Positions 32,001-41,600 of a stretch of 64,000 nucleotides of DNA are shown here, in pieces. Made by a program: the position numbers and the translations under genes. Position 1 is the first letter of the stretch; every line of letters starts with the position of its first letter. Source of the DNA: Hippasteria phrygiana (taxonomy: Eukaryota; Echinodermata; Asteroidea; Valvatida; Goniasteridae); assembly GCA_037893225.1 (NCBI GenBank), contig JAZGUH010000565.1:124001-188000 (forward strand), given 5' to 3'. Below the pieces are notes generated by a model, which was not told where the DNA came from, searched no databases, and was given only the letters and a program-made list of their open reading frames with translations.

Positions 32001-34543
32001 TCCTCCAAAATGTTTTGCTCCAACTATATAATGCTATATTATTATTTCATTTCCTAGACAAAAAGATCTCGTTTTCCGTCGAAATATATTTCGAGAAGAG
32101 GAAAACAACATATCTCGAGGGATCGCGAAAAATTGGCACTAATACAACGTATTTATTGATTTTATCCAACTTGAATTTTTCGCCTTAAGCTCTACACAGT
32201 TTTGCATTATTGACAGAGTTACTTTCGCAAGCCCAGTCAGAAGTCCTTTCATAAAGCCGGTCACAAGTAACTGGATGAACAGTGACAAAGGAATGCCTTT
32301 GTCAAAGCTCATTTGAATAGCTTGTGATTGGGATTAGGACTGGAGGGCTTGTGATGGACTTGCAGGGACTTGCAGGGACTTGTGATGGACTCGAATACAT
32401 CTCCGATTATTGATTCCCGTTTTGCTGGGCCAGGAAGTGTGATTGCGTACGGTTGGGATAGGTCAGCTTCATGCCATGGGCACATTTCATCACTGATCTC
32501 CATGTATACAAATCTGAACAGATCATTGACTGCACGAACAAGTTGACGGCTCCGCCTGCCATCTTTCCACTTTCCACGCGATGCGCGAAACGTAAACTAT
32601 AGTACAAACATATGACGTAAGGGCTAGGATAGGCAGCACTGTTTAAAACCCCTTGCATACGGATGACGGAATTTGGCGCAAAAAAAACAGTGCCACCAGG
32701 CCGGATGACGCAATTGGCCGCTGTTTGTGCAGTTTCAATCCATTGTTGGATTATTGTGTATAGGTTACGCCTGACTGCACAAACACATTGTAGCGGTTCG
32801 CTTGGCTGCCAGAGCCGCCGCGGCACCACGACGTCTCCCGTAAAATACCGTACTCAAGGGGTTAATGGTGTTCCATGAGTTGTAATGTGGCGGCTGCGCG
32901 CAACACTTACACTGCGCACTAACCCACGATAGCGTATACAACTTTCAACCAATCATCTCTTTCATATGCAAATAAGCTGCGCGGGACATTTTGGACGACA
33001 GATGGCGCCATTCACGTATGCATGACTTTTATTCAGTATAAGGGTGCAGACCAGTAAATTGGCCAAAAACTGCCTATAACGCCGGCCAAATCACGATTTG
33101 CGAGCCCTCAAATTCTTTGCTTTTAGAGCATTTTGTGGGTTATGAAGTTGAGGGTTTGTAAAAGAGAAGGCTGGAAGCCGTGCACAGGACTGTCAGCTTA
33201 ATTGTATTACTGTGAAATTCGGCCCAAAGTGCTCTATTTTGCAATGGAGCATAGGCATCATCTTTCAAGCTGGCGATGGGCTACGGGACTACTTTGGGGG
33301 AGGGGGGGGGGGGAGGGTAATCTTTGGATGGAAATTTCTCCCCAAAGTCATTGGTTAATCCCCATAAAATTGAACAGAAACTGAAAAATTATGAAATAAG
33401 CTATAATTTGATGTGTCTCAAACACCTTGGAGAGTTCTAAGTATTTTTCCAGAATTTTTGAAATATGCGTAGGCCTATTTATATTGGAGTCTATAGAACC
33501 ATAACCTTGGAACCGTTCAATTCCCTTGTCACCGAGGCCATTCAGGATTCAAAGGCATGTGCACAGTTTAACTGCCGATTTATTTTTTTACATTTGCAAT
33601 AATTATCGATTTTTTACATGATCAATAAACATGCGTGATCTTCTTATTGCGTACGTACGTGAATCATAATGACTTTTTTACTTTTATACCTAACTTGATG
33701 ATCTTCAACTGGTGTTTATCCCTTATCAGGCTTTGCAACTCCTGTCAAAAAGAAAGCAAAGAATTAAACCCTTCTTGAACACCTAGAGAGCAAAATTGGA
33801 TTAATGAATGACGGGAGCATTGCAGAGAGGTTTTGTGAATCACACAGGTGCGAAATATGACCCGAAGCACCTGAGTCACCAGCCCGTCGGCTTCCGGTGG
33901 ATGGTCCCACAGTGAGGAGTTCCCCCGCAGGTTCCTGTGAAAAAATATCGAAGGTCAGGACGTCTTGACAGAGAGACAGGTTATTATCGGCATCAGGGAA
34001 CAAATTTATAGAGTCGCTAAGCATACAAATGCTTAGAATGAAAATTCTTGGTTACTAAAAACATGATTACCAACCGAATATCCAAAATGATATAATTATA
34101 ATGTTGCTTGTGACGGGTATTCGGACATTTTAGTTGTTGTTGTTGTTGTTGTTGCACGCAAAACCGTAACTTTCCACTACAAAAGTGAGTGATGAAAAAC
34201 GAGTTCAAAATAAACGTGTGTTGTTTTAATACATTCAGAAAGTTCGCTTTACAAAAAGAAATGTTGCGAATTAAACAATTGCGTTAACCCCAACCCCCTC
34301 AAACAGCCTTAAGTCAATAATTTGGGCTAAGATTGCTTTGCGCGATCAAAGTCAAATTACTGTCAAAATTTCTTCTGAAATTTGGAACAATACTACTGTA
34401 GTGTAGAATGAGCCTACCTGGGCATCTTCGGGTGTTCTACAGCAAGCGAAGACATACTGGGGCGGTTCTTCCCGTTCGAGTAACTGTCGAACGAACTCCA
34501 AGCCGATGCCCCGATTGGCTCCCGTTATCAGCACAGAGCGCAT
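29026..34543 (-). CDS. Short-chain dehydrogenase/reductase, sniffer / C-factor type (5 exons, complete)
   Basis: Probably an NADP(H)-dependent carbonyl reductase of the classical SDR fold; the substrate cannot be told. Exons in transcript order: 34,418-34,543; 33,690-33,741; 30,945-31,132; 29,770-29,925; 29,026-29,250, giving 248 codons with phases agreeing throughout, the usual length for this family. Visible features: N-terminal cofactor motif TGANRGIGLEFVRQLL, NNAGILH after the fourth strand, the serine segment INITSALGS, and the catalytic YRTTK (Tyr-X3-Lys), whose lysine ends exon 4. The C-terminus, SIQGMLRVLGHL to TFTWEAKLLPW-like FTWEAKLLPW, is characteristic of sniffer/C-factor relatives. 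The next gene upstream on this strand is DDX52, 4.1 kb away. No break is seen. I leave the symbol blank because the orthology within the family is not resolved. Confidence 0.95.
29505..29590. repeat. Degenerate CCCTAA-like repeats
   Basis: Short imperfect ACCCTAACCCTG and CTAACCCCAACCCTAACCC units inside intron 4 of the SDR gene. Too short and irregular for an interstitial telomere claim. Confidence 0.5.
30369..30627. mobile_element. MITE with GGGTCATTC inverted ends
   Basis: A 259-bp element, GGGTCATTCTATAAATTTGG to the complement-matched CCAAATTTATGGAATGACCC, flanked by ATGT on both sides. A fragment with GTAACAGGGACA lies near 12,028. It is in SDR intron 3. Confidence 0.8.
30672..30870. 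repeat. Foldback element
   Basis: The left arm TTGAGACGCGTGGTGGCAGC with AGACATAATTGGTCC pairs with the right arm GACCGGTATGTCTGC and CATCAGCGTCTCAAACG. The centre has short ACGCACGCATGCTCAGAACT repeats. It lies just beyond the 3' end of SDR exon 3, in the upstream part of intron 2 as drawn on the plus strand. Confidence 0.65.
31279..31676. mobile_element. MITE with CAGTGGCG ends, containing a CAGAG microsatellite
   Basis: Ends CAGTGGCGGAGCCAGGCTGG and CAGTGGCGTAGCCAGAGTGG (right, complement). Inside are G runs (31,305-31,350) and an AGAGCAGAGCACAGC tract (31,500-31,590). The target duplication is unclear. SDR intron 2. Confidence 0.75.
31798..31990. repeat. C-tract family copy
   Basis: ACCCAGCAAGATATGGGACC, AGGGGTACCCCC, CCTATACACACTCCAGAC and GGAATTCCTGAGATTCCGG in the family order. 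The inner C/G run is short here. Confidence 0.65.
32222..32863. mobile_element. Truncated CAGAG-family MITE, then an ACCCCTTGCG MITE
   Basis: About 32,222-32,404 matches the CAGAG family but lacks its left end. About 32,648-32,863 (AACCCCTTGCATACGG to CGTACTCAAGGGGTTAA) is a full ACCCCTTGCG-family copy. Both are in SDR intron 2; the rest of the intron to 33,689 shows a G run at 33,295-33,316 and no ORF. Confidence 0.65.
34133..34155. repeat. GTT microsatellite
   Basis: Eight or so GTT units in SDR intron 1. Confidence 0.85.
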
Positions 34544-35519
34544 CTCAAGCGGAGAAAACCTAACAATTCCTGTAACCGTCCCGCCAAACTACAGGAACAA
34601 CACCTTGGCAATTAATTGCGAGTCTTGCAATTCGGTCACCTTATACACACCTAACTTCCTGGCTCACGTCTGTCTCAACCGTCTTTCCCGTACAAATTTA
34701 GTCAGGTTCTAATTACTTAAGGATTTGTCGGGAAGTGTCAAGGATTAGGCCTACATTGAAAGCCAAATGTATATAGCGGAATATACTGTATCACGTGGTT
34801 TTACGCGGATAACCTGGCCCCGCCTTTTGCCGTGACTCGCGCATTTTCAGTAATGAAAGTCCAGGGCCTTGGCAATGACCATCAACGTAGATATGAGTCA
34901 TGTGGAAATAACTTCAGTCTTGTACAATCAACATGCATCGTAGCAATTTCACTCTAAAATTGTTCAGTGTCAAAACTTTCCATAAAATGACAGTGAACGG
35001 CGTGAAGATTTCATTTTTCGGTGTTGTGGGACAAAATAGTAGGATAGGAAAAATATGAATTTCAAGAAAAAAGGAGGAAAAGTAGGAACAAGGTAAAAAT
35101 AATTTAGGAAAAAGTAGGGAAAAGTAGGAATACTTGAAAGCCCGGCATACTGCTTCAAACTGCAATGGTAAACTGGTAATTGTTAGGAGGGGCTGACGTT
35201 TCCACCCCAACGGGATCTTTCTCAAAGACGGTTCGATTCTACAGCGGGATCTTTCGCGAAACCATTAGCCTTCTTTAGAAGATTCTGCTGGGATCGAAAT
35301 TCCAGGCCATTCAAACTTTTATCCCAATATCTATTTGGTAACTTACATTAATCTCTTGTTTAGCTCTTAGGCCTTCCCGTTATAAGTATTTATAATTGAT
35401 GTGCATTTATGTTTTTTTTAATGCAAGTTCGCCCAAACAAGGCTAAGTAAAAGCCACTCGCGGAACGGGGCTATACAAGAAAGAAAAAAAACCACTCAAC
35501 GATGCAAGAGGAATTAATA

Positions 35520-35975
35520 TTCCTCTTAAAGCAGGAAAGATCGTAGGGTGAAGTTAAACATGCACCAGGCAAAGAATTCTACATAGATACTGAACGAAGG
35601 AAAAAGCTATTCGCATAGCTTTTTGTTCTACATCTAGGTGCAGCTGGAGTATTTTGGTGGGAACAGGCGGAAAGCAGTTTCACGCTCAACCACACTAACT
35701 GGAGGAACCAAGCTGGACAAGCCGGTGGAACATTTACCATGAAAATATATTTAGAACAGACTAAGAGCAGCAACAGATCTCCGGCGAGAGAGTGATTGTA
35801 AGGATGAGCCCAACTCTTCTCCAACCAAATTAACAATGCGCTTCTGTAGTCTATCTAATAAAGATAAGACAGTGACAGGCAGAAGCACCAGCCCAGATGT
35901 GGGAACAGTACTCCAAAAGAGGGTGTAGGCCTATAGTTGTCTTGTAAATGTAAAGGATGGCATCATTAACGATCA
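35520..35975 (-). mobile_element. Degraded LINE, reverse transcriptase C-terminal region
   Basis: On the minus strand, three frames in succession give ordered pieces of a LINE ORF2 C-terminus: LYIYKTTI and LLEYCSHIWAGAS, then [20 protein letters not shown] and RRRSVAALSLFYKYFHGKCS, then CRTKSYANSFFLRSVSMWNS. At least two frameshifts and an in-frame stop show it is dead. A short relative ([20 protein letters not shown]) is on the plus strand at about 45,836-45,925. L2/Daphne-like affinity is a guess from the motif style. Confidence 0.7.
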
Positions 35976-36204
35976 ATATAGTTAGGTACATCTGTTTTAT
36001 GTAAATGTTTACACTTCACATACGTTTAGGCTAATGCCTCCTAGGGGCGGGTCCATGCATTTTCTTGTGGGGGAGGGGGGGGGGGGGAGGGTGTGGCTGT
36101 TTCGCCTGATATATTTTTAGAATAAGCACTTAATTCCCATCACACCACGCGTCCAATATGAAATCACGGGAAAGATTCTAAAGTTAATTGTATACTCCCA
36201 AGAG

Positions 36205-36415
36205 CATTTGAAGCAAGATATGGGGCAACGGGAACCCCCCACCCCCCCCCCCCCCCCCCCCCCTCTTTTGCGTTGGTCATTGTGTTCCCGGAATCTCAGG
36301 AATTCCATTCAGATATCCAGGGGGGGATGTGATAGGTAACAATAGTATGGAGAGTGTATAGAGTATAAGGACAAGAGTGGGTACCCCTTGGTCCCATATC
36401 GTGCTGGATATAACC
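36205..36415. repeat. C-tract family copy
   Basis: AAGCAAGATATGGGGCAACGG, a C run at 36,235-36,263, GGAATCTCAGGAATTCC, the GTAACAATAGTATGGAG block and GGGTACCCCTTGGTCCC. Confidence 0.7.
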
Positions 36416-36475
36416 AAGAGAGCTGAGGGGGTTGAAATGTTACAGGAGTGGTCATAGATTACTCTTCCAAATGGT

Positions 36476-36722
36476 CAGAGTTGTATTCGAGTCCCTGCAA
36501 GTCCTTTCACAAGTCCTTTCGCAAGCCCAGTCAGAAGTCCTTTCATAAAGCCGGTCACAAGTAACTGGATGAACAATGACAAAGGAATGCCTTTGTCACA
36601 GCTCATTTGAATAGCTTGTGATTAGGAATGGGACTGGAGGGCTTGTGATGGACTTGCAGGGACTTGTGAAAGGACTTGCAGGGACTTGTGAAAGGACTTG
36701 CAGGGACTCGAATACAACTCTG
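36476..36722. mobile_element. hAT-like MITE, CAGAG family (copy 2)
   Basis: Ends CAGAGTTGTATTCGAGTCCC on both sides; exact 8-bp duplication CAAATGGT at 36,468-36,475 and 36,723-36,730; 247 bp. Confidence 0.92.
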
Positions 36723-36730
36723 CAAATGGT

Positions 36731-38186
36731 ATAAGTTATCATCAATAAATCACTGAATGGGTAAACAAATGAGATGACTAACATGACACAGAGAGTACAC
36801 AACATTCAATTCAAATTTATTTTGTTACTCAACACATTGTATTAATGTTTATTACAAAAGGAAGCCTTGTGTTTTACATAAAAACCACTGAAGTCTGGGT
36901 GATTAATGTTCTACCAAGAACGGGATGACATAACGTCTGTGATATCCGGTGTCATATGAATATCCGACTCTCATGAAAATCGGACTCCTTTTCCTATTAT
37001 TAGTTAAACCCTCTCACGTGACCGGCCACTCTCCTAATTATCTTTACTTAGGCATGTGCAATACTACAAATGAGACCGGATTTCATAGTGACTGAAATTC
37101 ACACTACACCGCCATAAAAGAAAAATAATCTTGGTAAAAGAAATTTGTTTCCAATTTAATGTCTTGTTGGAAAGTTCATAATTTCGAGTATGCTAACGAC
37201 AATAAAATTACAATAAAAAAAATAAAAAACAGATATCCCGGACGAGGATGATCAGCTAAAACTGAAAATGATTTTCAACACTGCAAATAATTTAATGCAT
37301 AAATGACCTGAACATAAATCATCTCTGCCAAAGAAAAGGGGAGCAGAGTTGGTTTGTCCGACATTTAACCCCGTGAGCACGGTATTTTACAGGAGACGCC
37401 GGGGTGTCGCGGCGGTTCTGGAAAGCCAAATCGAACCGCTACAATGTGTTTGTGCAGTCAAGCATATCATAAACAATTTATAATCCAACAATGGATTGAA
37501 ACTGCACAAACAGCGGCCAGCGGCGTCATCTGGCCTGGTGACACTGTCTTTTTGCGCCCACAGGCGTCATCCGTCCGCAAGGGGTTAAAAAAGACCCACA
37601 TTAAACAGAAGCCAACAGTCTTGTTTACCAAGTGGAATCTTCGTCAAATGGGGAAATGCTTTTGACTTAAAGATATTGCAAGGATTCTGCTAGTACCAGA
37701 GGAAAGATTTGACTTTTATACACCCCACCAAAATCGGTCAGGAACAGCAAATTTTGAAAACTAACCATCCATCTGTGTTCAGAATTGTGTAAACACTTGG
37801 CACAACCTTTTAATTTGAGAATTTAGTTGGGAAATCTTGGTGCAATATATGTAGGGGAAGAATGCTTGTACACGTAGTGTATATACGTTTGAGGACAAGA
37901 GAAAGAAAATACAAAGGAATCTTTCTTGTCTTCGGGAGTCGGTCTTTTGTTAAAATCGGTCCTCGGACGTAAAAATATGTGCTTAGTCTATGGGGTTGGG
38001 TTATATTAAAGGAACAATAGAAAACACAAAGCATTGTCCTCATCAGTAGTATAGGAAAACACGACTGCTTGTGTTTTCTGTGAAATTAGTTGCTTTGTTC
38101 GTCTGTGCCAGACCACTGTTCTAATATCCACAAATTTTCCTTTCTGGATGCATTCAATTTCATTCCCTTGTTCATTTTGTGCTCTA
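36731..38186. other. Intergenic between SDR and DDX52
   Basis: No gene seen. It holds an inverted-orientation ACCCCTTGCG MITE (37,366-37,587) and an inverted copy (about 37,865-38,065) of the interspersed repeat at 19,138-19,335. Confidence 0.6.
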
Positions 38187-38627
38187 CAGTGCAACGCCGC
38201 TATAACGAACATCGCGGGATCCACAGATTTTGTTCGGTATAGCGATCGTTCGGTAATCGGTATAGCGAATTTCAGCCGCCAGTTACTTAAGGACGACTTT
38301 AAACATGTGCCGGCCATTGAATCATGTAATTACATGTTCATACTTTCTAAGCTTACCGAATTCTAAAGCAACAGTTGGCTTTTCCCTTCTATTCATTGGG
38401 GAAATAACCACCTGTCACTCTTCAACATAAAGGTGCGGCCGTTTGGGAATTACAAACAGCCCAAATACCCGGTACATTATTTAATCCGTTGCCTTTTTTT
38501 TCAAGAACAATGTTCGGTAAGTTTTGTACACAAACTTTGGGAGCCAAGGATGGTGTTCAGTATAGCCGGGTGTTCAGTATAGCCGAATGTTCGGTATAGC
38601 GGTGTTCGGTATAGCGGCATTCCACTG
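38187..38627. mobile_element. pogo/Tigger-like MITE abutting the DDX52 stop codon
   Basis: Ends CAGTGCAACGCCGCTATAAC and CAGTGGAATGCCGCTATACC (right, complement) with TA at 38,185-38,186 and 38,628-38,629; 441 bp. Repeated GTTCGGTATAGC-type motifs sit near the right end. Only four bases separate the flanking TA from the stop triplet of DDX52, so the MITE would form the start of its 3' UTR. Confidence 0.85.
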
Positions 38628-38633
38628 TACGGG

Positions 38634-41600
38634 CTAACGTACTTTGACCTTTGAACCTTTGTTTGCTTTCCGCTTCTTGTCTCCAATCATTTTTGGTTTC
38701 CCAGTAGCTTCTTGTGTAACCTTTGACCCCTTATTGCTGCCTGTTGGCTGCTTCTTGTTTCCATTCTTCTGGGATTTCCCAGCCTCCTTGTCTGCGACCT
38801 TTGACCCGGACTTGTCTTGGCTGATCTTTGGTTTCTTCTTCAAGGCTTTCTTGATGATTTCTCTGTGTCAAAGAAAATCAAATTACTTTTAAATACTATT
38901 ACTTTAATATAGCTTGTGTCCGGCTGTTATTGATGGGGTGCTGGTGTGCCAAGAACGGGCTGTGCAGCCAAGCGTACATGCAAACAATAGGCACCACACT
39001 GAATAGAGTGGTCCTATTCATCGCACTTGGAAGCCCCCTTTCATGTGAATGAAAGCTTGGTTTGAAAAAGCTCTATCTACTCATTAAACTCCTATTCAAG
39101 AACAATTTTCAAACATGAATGGATGGAGTACATGCAGGAATGCGCACATAGACGACAGCCAGCCTGTGGCTATGGATGTCATCTGTATTAAAGAGGTTAA
39201 TATTATTCAGAATAAAATGTCAAACTTGTCATACTTCACTGCTGGCCAAGTTCATTACATCGGCAGGACCAAATATTTTTTTCTCCCTCTAGAGCATAAT
39301 TAGGAATGTATCCCAACACCAGTGTTCGAGTAATCATCGTGTGAAGTCTTGTACAGGTACAACAAATTGGCAGGATCTATTTGGAGATTTCTGTATTTTT
39401 GCAAAGCTTTAGTACCATTAAATCCTCACGTGCAATTTTGTTTTAAAGAATGACAGATACAGTTGAAAAAAACCCTGACATTTTGGAAGGCGATATTAAT
39501 GACACACTCACCTCACCCTGTTTACATCAAGCACTATCTAGTCACGTGGGTAAAATTAAATAGAACTGACACAGTTAAAAACATTTTGACATACTCATCC
39601 CTTTGTCAAAACGGTGAGTAATTGAGTATTACTTTTTTCTCTTGGCCTTGTCCAGGTCTTGCCTCGGCAGTGTCCTGATGGTGTCTCGCTTGACTGGCTG
39701 TTTCTCAAGCTTCTTCCTTTTCGCTCTAAAAAATAGAAGAGAAAAAGTAGATCACTGAAGGACTTCATGGATACAAAACTGAAATTAATAAAATCCTGGG
39801 GTTCATTCACTTGTACAGACAATGCGGACAGCGCACAATGTACGCAACGTTTTGAAAACAGGAATACGTTGTGGGATGAAATGTATGCAACTTTTGTGTA
39901 AAGGCCGGTTTATAGTAGGTCGCGCGATAGGGCTGTTCATTTTCGAATAAATCAGTATTCGATTATTGGAAACTTGATTTGACCGAATATTCAAATATTC
40001 GATACTCGCCGATCAAGTTTTTCACGCGTCAGCTGCAACTGCATGCCACGCCATTACGCCGGTGTTTTACGTGCGCCGATCAATATTATGGACTGCTTAA
40101 TCAACATTTTTGTGCATGCGCCCATTGTATCAAGATCGTTACGGGTACATAACGTTCTGATAAGAAACCAAACTCCAGCCTGCATTTTTACAGGAGTATT
40201 TTTTTTACAAGTGTCAAGGGTTTTCCGGACGGGAACAAAAACTTCTGGCCACAAAAAAGTTACCTTCGACAAAAATGCGGCATTTGACACTGCTAAGCTC
40301 CGTAAACGTTTCTACTAAAATAGCATCAGAGTCATATCTGTACGTGCATATATATTTTTTCGAATATTCGAACCGCCAAAAAGATATTCGAATATTTGGG
40401 ACAGCCCTATCGCGCGATGGTGAATGCCGGACGCTGATGGACGCCGGATACTGATGGACGCCGGACGCTGATGGACGCCGGACGCTGATGGACGCTGATG
40501 GACGCAGGACGCTGATGGACGCAGGACGCTGATGGACGCAGGATGCTGATGGACGCAGGACGCTGATGGTCACCAGATGCCGAAGCCGGTTTTGGGCAGT
40601 TTATAGTCGTCGCGCGCATTCGCAATAAAGCACGCAACATACGCGTAATGCACACCAAATTCAATTGTTAGATGTGACGATCATGCATTGGAAAAAGGGA
40701 AGAAATAGTAGCAAGTTAAATAGCAAGTTTTATAGAAAGATCAATCAATTTGAGGGAATTTTCGGCTGCGTTTCGTCAGCTTCCTCAGCTTTAAGAACCG
40801 GACCAAGACTGTGTTTCCTCAGTTTCTAGAAGCAGATAGGTCTTTGTGTTTTCATTTATGACATTTTAAAATTTGGATAACCTTACGCCTTGGAAACCGT
40901 AATTTTTTCAAAATTGTCTAGCAGAAACTTGGATGTTTTAAGTCGCGCCGTCTATTAAAAAAGCAAATTAAGGCTTTAAATGTGGTCCTCCATTTTGTTT
41001 ACTGCTATGCAATTTGCATATTCATCGTTTTGACCGCGCAATTTTATTGGTCCAATCATGAAAAGTGAGGTCAGCGACCATGTCAAAGTTCAATCATTTG
41101 AACTCTGTAGCGACATTGCCAGCGTCCTTCGGCGACTGGTTGCTGGCACTACAACGGTAACTATAAACCGCGTGTGTGATGATGGCGCGTCAATTTTTCA
41201 GTAGCGCGACCATTACGCGATTGACTATAAACCGGCCTTCACATAGCTCAAGGTGTCAAGGTTATGTTTACCTAAGTAGCCAAACATTTTAAAATGGTGC
41301 AATGACAACCAAGTCGTTGACCATACCGTTTCAATGAAGCTTGAAACTTAACTCTTTCCTTACCACATTGTTTATTGGCTTATCTTCCCCCAGTACCACA
41401 TTCTTTGTTCAGTCAAGCATAAAACCACTTACGCAGAAAAAGCCGCTGATTGCTTGTTGAATGGTTTGATTTTCAACCAAAGATTTCACCCTCAAGAATT
41501 GATTGAAAAGGAAAATGTTGCGTGAAAAGTTTGTTCCATGAACATTCCCCTTCCACATTGTGTAAAAATGAAAGTCATAACTGCTAAAATAGCAAAGTTA

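Larger units (their letters stand above)
39899..41240. mobile_element. Composite element with AAGGCCGGTTTATAG inverted ends
   Basis: AAGGCCGGTTTATAGTAGGTC on the left and GACTATAAACCGGCCTT on the right enclose about 1.3 kb. Inner GTTTATAGTCGTCGCGCG and AACTATAAACCGCG repeats suggest several related units. A hAT-like MITE (39,928-40,409) interrupts the left part. DDX52 intron 8. Confidence 0.6.
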
